This document shows positions 62,444 through 64,000 of a stretch of DNA of 64,000 nucleotides, piece after piece. The DNA lies in contig JAFQQD010000050.1 of NCBI GenBank assembly GCA_017411435.1, positions 1 through 64,000 on the forward strand, in the 5' to 3' direction. Source of the DNA: Clostridia bacterium. Its GTDB lineage: Bacteria; Bacillota; Clostridia; UMGS1883. Positions within the stretch are counted from its first letter, which is position 1. The number at the start of each line of letters is the position of its first letter. The position numbers were made by a program, and so were the translations under genes. The notes beneath the pieces were generated by a model, which searched no databases, had not been told where the DNA came from, and saw nothing but the letters and a program-made list of their open reading frames with translations.

Positions 62444-63502
62444 TTAGAAATATATCGTTTTTCCTGTTTCTGCCGATTCGTAGATTGCGTCGATGATTTG
62501 CATTACCATAACTGCCTCTTCGGGTTTACACATACACTCTGTACCATTTATACAGCAGTCAACAAAGTGATTAACCTCTGCCTGTACACCGTTTATCTTT
62601 CCAACCTTAGGATATACTTCCTGGAAATAGTTGTCGTCTGTAACTTCAAGCATTCTCAGGTTGGTATCAGGAAGTTTTCTATCTATTTTAGCGCCTGCTT
62701 TTTCGCCGACAATTTCAATATGATCACCGACATCAACAGCAACTGATGCGCTGCTTGTTTTGATGTAAAGTGAAGCACCGTTTTCGAAAACCACATAACC
62801 GTTTGTAATACTGTCAATTGTTCTCTTAGTAGCAGTTTTATCTGTGGTTTTGTATCCGCCTGCAATTCCCTGTATTCTGTCGGGAAGGTCGGAATTTACA
62901 CTGCTTGCAAAACCGGTTACGGATTTTACCTTGGGATAACCCATAATGTAAAGTACACTGTCAATTTCGTGTATATTACCGTCAAGAAGTACGCCGCCTA
63001 CCTTTTCCTTGTCAAGCATCCAGCCACCGGGAGAAAAAGTGCGGGAAGTTCTTGCCGCTTCAGCATATGCAAACTGACCGAATTTGCCTGCCTCGGCATA
63101 TTTTTTGAGGTACTGTACCTCTGCAGAAAATCTGCGGACAAAGGTGTACATAAGGATTTTGCCGTATTTTTCAGCCGCTTCCATACATTCAATCGCTTCC
63201 TGCGCTGTGCGTGTCGGGGGCTTTTCACAGATAACATGCTTACCTGCCTTAAGTGCGTCTATAATTATTGCTTTGTGAGTGAATGTGGGGGTTACGATTG
63301 CAACCGCATCAATTTCTTTGTCTGAAAGTATTTCGTGATAGTCAGTGTACGCTCTTTCAATCTTGTATTCGGTTGCTCTTTTACGAAGTTGCTCTTCGTT
63401 AACATCCGAAATGGCTACAAGCTCGCAATCCTTGTGAGCGATATACGCTTCAATATGTCTTGCAGAAACTGTACCTGCACCGATTATACCTACTTTTAAC
63501 AT
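62444..63502 (-). CDS. Gfo/Idh/MocA-family NAD(P) oxidoreductase
   Basis: A 352-residue oxidoreductase. The N-terminal Rossmann fold has VGIIGAGTVSARH (about 4-16) and the family's EKPPTRTAQEA (Glu-Lys-Pro near 94), and the C-terminal half is the substrate domain with GGVLLDGNIHEIDSVLY, in which His is probably catalytic. GGAGGGA lies 8 nt before the ATG. It starts 3 bp after an MDR dehydrogenase gene, a pairing typical of sugar or inositol catabolism. Substrate unknown. Confidence 0.9.
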   Translation of the reverse strand: MLKVGIIGAGTVSARHIEAYIAHKDCELVAISDVNEEQLRKRATEYKIERAYTDYHEILSDKEIDAVAIVTPTFTHKAIIIDALKAGKHVICEKPPTRTAQEAIECMEAAEKYGKILMYTFVRRFSAEVQYLKKYAEAGKFGQFAYAEAARTSRTFSPGGWMLDKEKVGGVLLDGNIHEIDSVLYIMGYPKVKSVTGFASSVNSDLPDRIQGIAGGYKTTDKTATKRTIDSITNGYVVFENGASLYIKTSSASVAVDVGDHIEIVGEKAGAKIDRKLPDTNLRMLEVTDDNYFQEVYPKVGKINGVQAEVNHFVDCCINGTECMCKPEEAVMVMQIIDAIYESAETGKTIYF

Positions 63503-63505
63503 ATT

Positions 63506-64000
63506 TTAGTCCCTCCAATCTAAATGAACAGCGAGTGCCTGAGTTCTGTCTTCCATCAGAAGTTCATACATTGCAACTGCATTCTTATAACTTTCTTTAT
63601 GAGATACCAAATCTTTTAATGACAATAATTCTTTATCAAGAAGTTGTACAACATATTCTGCGTCTCTGCTTCCGGTCCAAGGATTTTCGGGTGTCGCAAC
63701 AGGGGGATGGAATGCCAAATTATGAGCAGCAATTATAGTAATACCGTTTGCACTGCAATACTCAAAGTCAATCTTTGACGGACCCTTGGGACTGCTTGTT
63801 ATAACAAGTTTGCCGCGCTTTGTTATACATTTTACTTCCTCTGCAATCAACGGAGGATATGCAGTTGTTTCAAAAACAATATCTGCAAGCTTTCCGTTGT
63901 TAATCTTTTTCACAAATTCCTCAACATTTTCTTTTGTGGAATTAACAGTATAGAAACACTTGTTTTTAGGAACATAATTAAGTCTGTTGTCGGAAATATC
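63506..64000 (-). CDS. medium-chain (zinc-type) alcohol dehydrogenase, C-terminal part
   Basis: The reading frame is open to the window edge, so the N-terminal part lies outside. The 164 residues seen match the nucleotide-binding and C-terminal part of threonine/sorbitol dehydrogenase-like MDR proteins: DIVFETTAYPPLIAEEVKCI, then KRGKLVITSSPKGP, the usual strand after the NAD site. It ends 3 bp before the Gfo/Idh gene and shares its transcript. A polyol or sugar substrate is likely. Confidence 0.75.
   Translation of the reverse strand, partial: DISDNRLNYVPKNKCFYTVNSTKENVEEFVKKINNGKLADIVFETTAYPPLIAEEVKCITKRGKLVITSSPKGPSKIDFEYCSANGITIIAAHNLAFHPPVATPENPWTGSRDAEYVVQLLDKELLSLKDLVSHKESYKNAVAMYELLMEDRTQALAVHLDWRD

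Overview
The window looks like a chromosome segment of an anaerobic, spore-forming Clostridia-class Firmicute, probably of the gut or rumen Oscillospirales type. Signs are strong AGGAGG-type ribosome sites, sigA promoters (TTGACA-17-TATAAT), uninterrupted pro-sigma-K and dipicolinate synthase genes, RNase Y, preQ1-linked QueT, Re-type citrate synthase and the B12-dependent glutamate fermentation route. It reads as one chromosome region, with a few visibly AT-rich acquired genes (R-M cassette 18.0-21.3 kb, SLH protein 24.3-26.1 kb). I see no tRNA, rRNA, CRISPR, transposase or phage genes.

Layout: 0-4.7 kb holds a multi-hairpin element at the left edge, a LysR regulator divergent from an opine-dehydrogenase-family gene, a cytosolic GH3 enzyme and a Cys-rich small protein. 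4.7-18 kb is the metabolic core: citXG, a P-loop protein and citC on the minus strand, diverging from citD-citE-citF, a two-subunit fumarase-type hydro-lyase, a GntR regulator, then glmS-glmL-glmE and methylaspartate ammonia-lyase. Together these make a complete path from glutamate through 3-methylaspartate, mesaconate and citramalate to acetate plus pyruvate. The citrate lyase and fumarase homologues are therefore probably citramalate lyase and mesaconase. A shared 13-14 bp motif (GTATAGAACAATT) at three promoters suggests that the local GntR protein controls the locus.

18-28.7 kb holds a BcgI-like R-M system with a small HTH regulator, glyQS, a glutamate-cysteine ligase family gene, an SLH protein that seems to have been inserted with duplication of the neighbour's tail, a DUF6062-like protein, a DMT transporter and sigK. 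28.8-33.9 kb is a Re-citrate synthase / GntR(FCD) / aconitase / isocitrate dehydrogenase operon that would make 2-oxoglutarate, the precursor of glutamate. 34-37.7 kb on the minus strand holds ychF, a repeat-bearing polysaccharide deacetylase and enolase; the enolase leader has a large nested hairpin that can cover its Shine-Dalgarno.

37.9-44.3 kb is an AraC-controlled hexuronate operon (uxaC, SDR oxidoreductase, uxuA, GH39, RraA-like). 44.4-48.4 kb has a two-component system, queT with a probable preQ1 riboswitch, and a cytosolic NlpC/P60-like protein. 48.6-52.9 kb (minus) is rpmE and secA-prfB. 53.1-59.4 kb (plus) is rny-ymdB-pgeF, an orphan peptide-binding lipoprotein and dpaA-dpaB. 59.4-64 kb (minus) is a truncated MDR dehydrogenase, a Gfo/Idh/MocA oxidoreductase and a large secreted sialate-O-acetylesterase-like protein. 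All calls come from reading the sequence; no database search was run.
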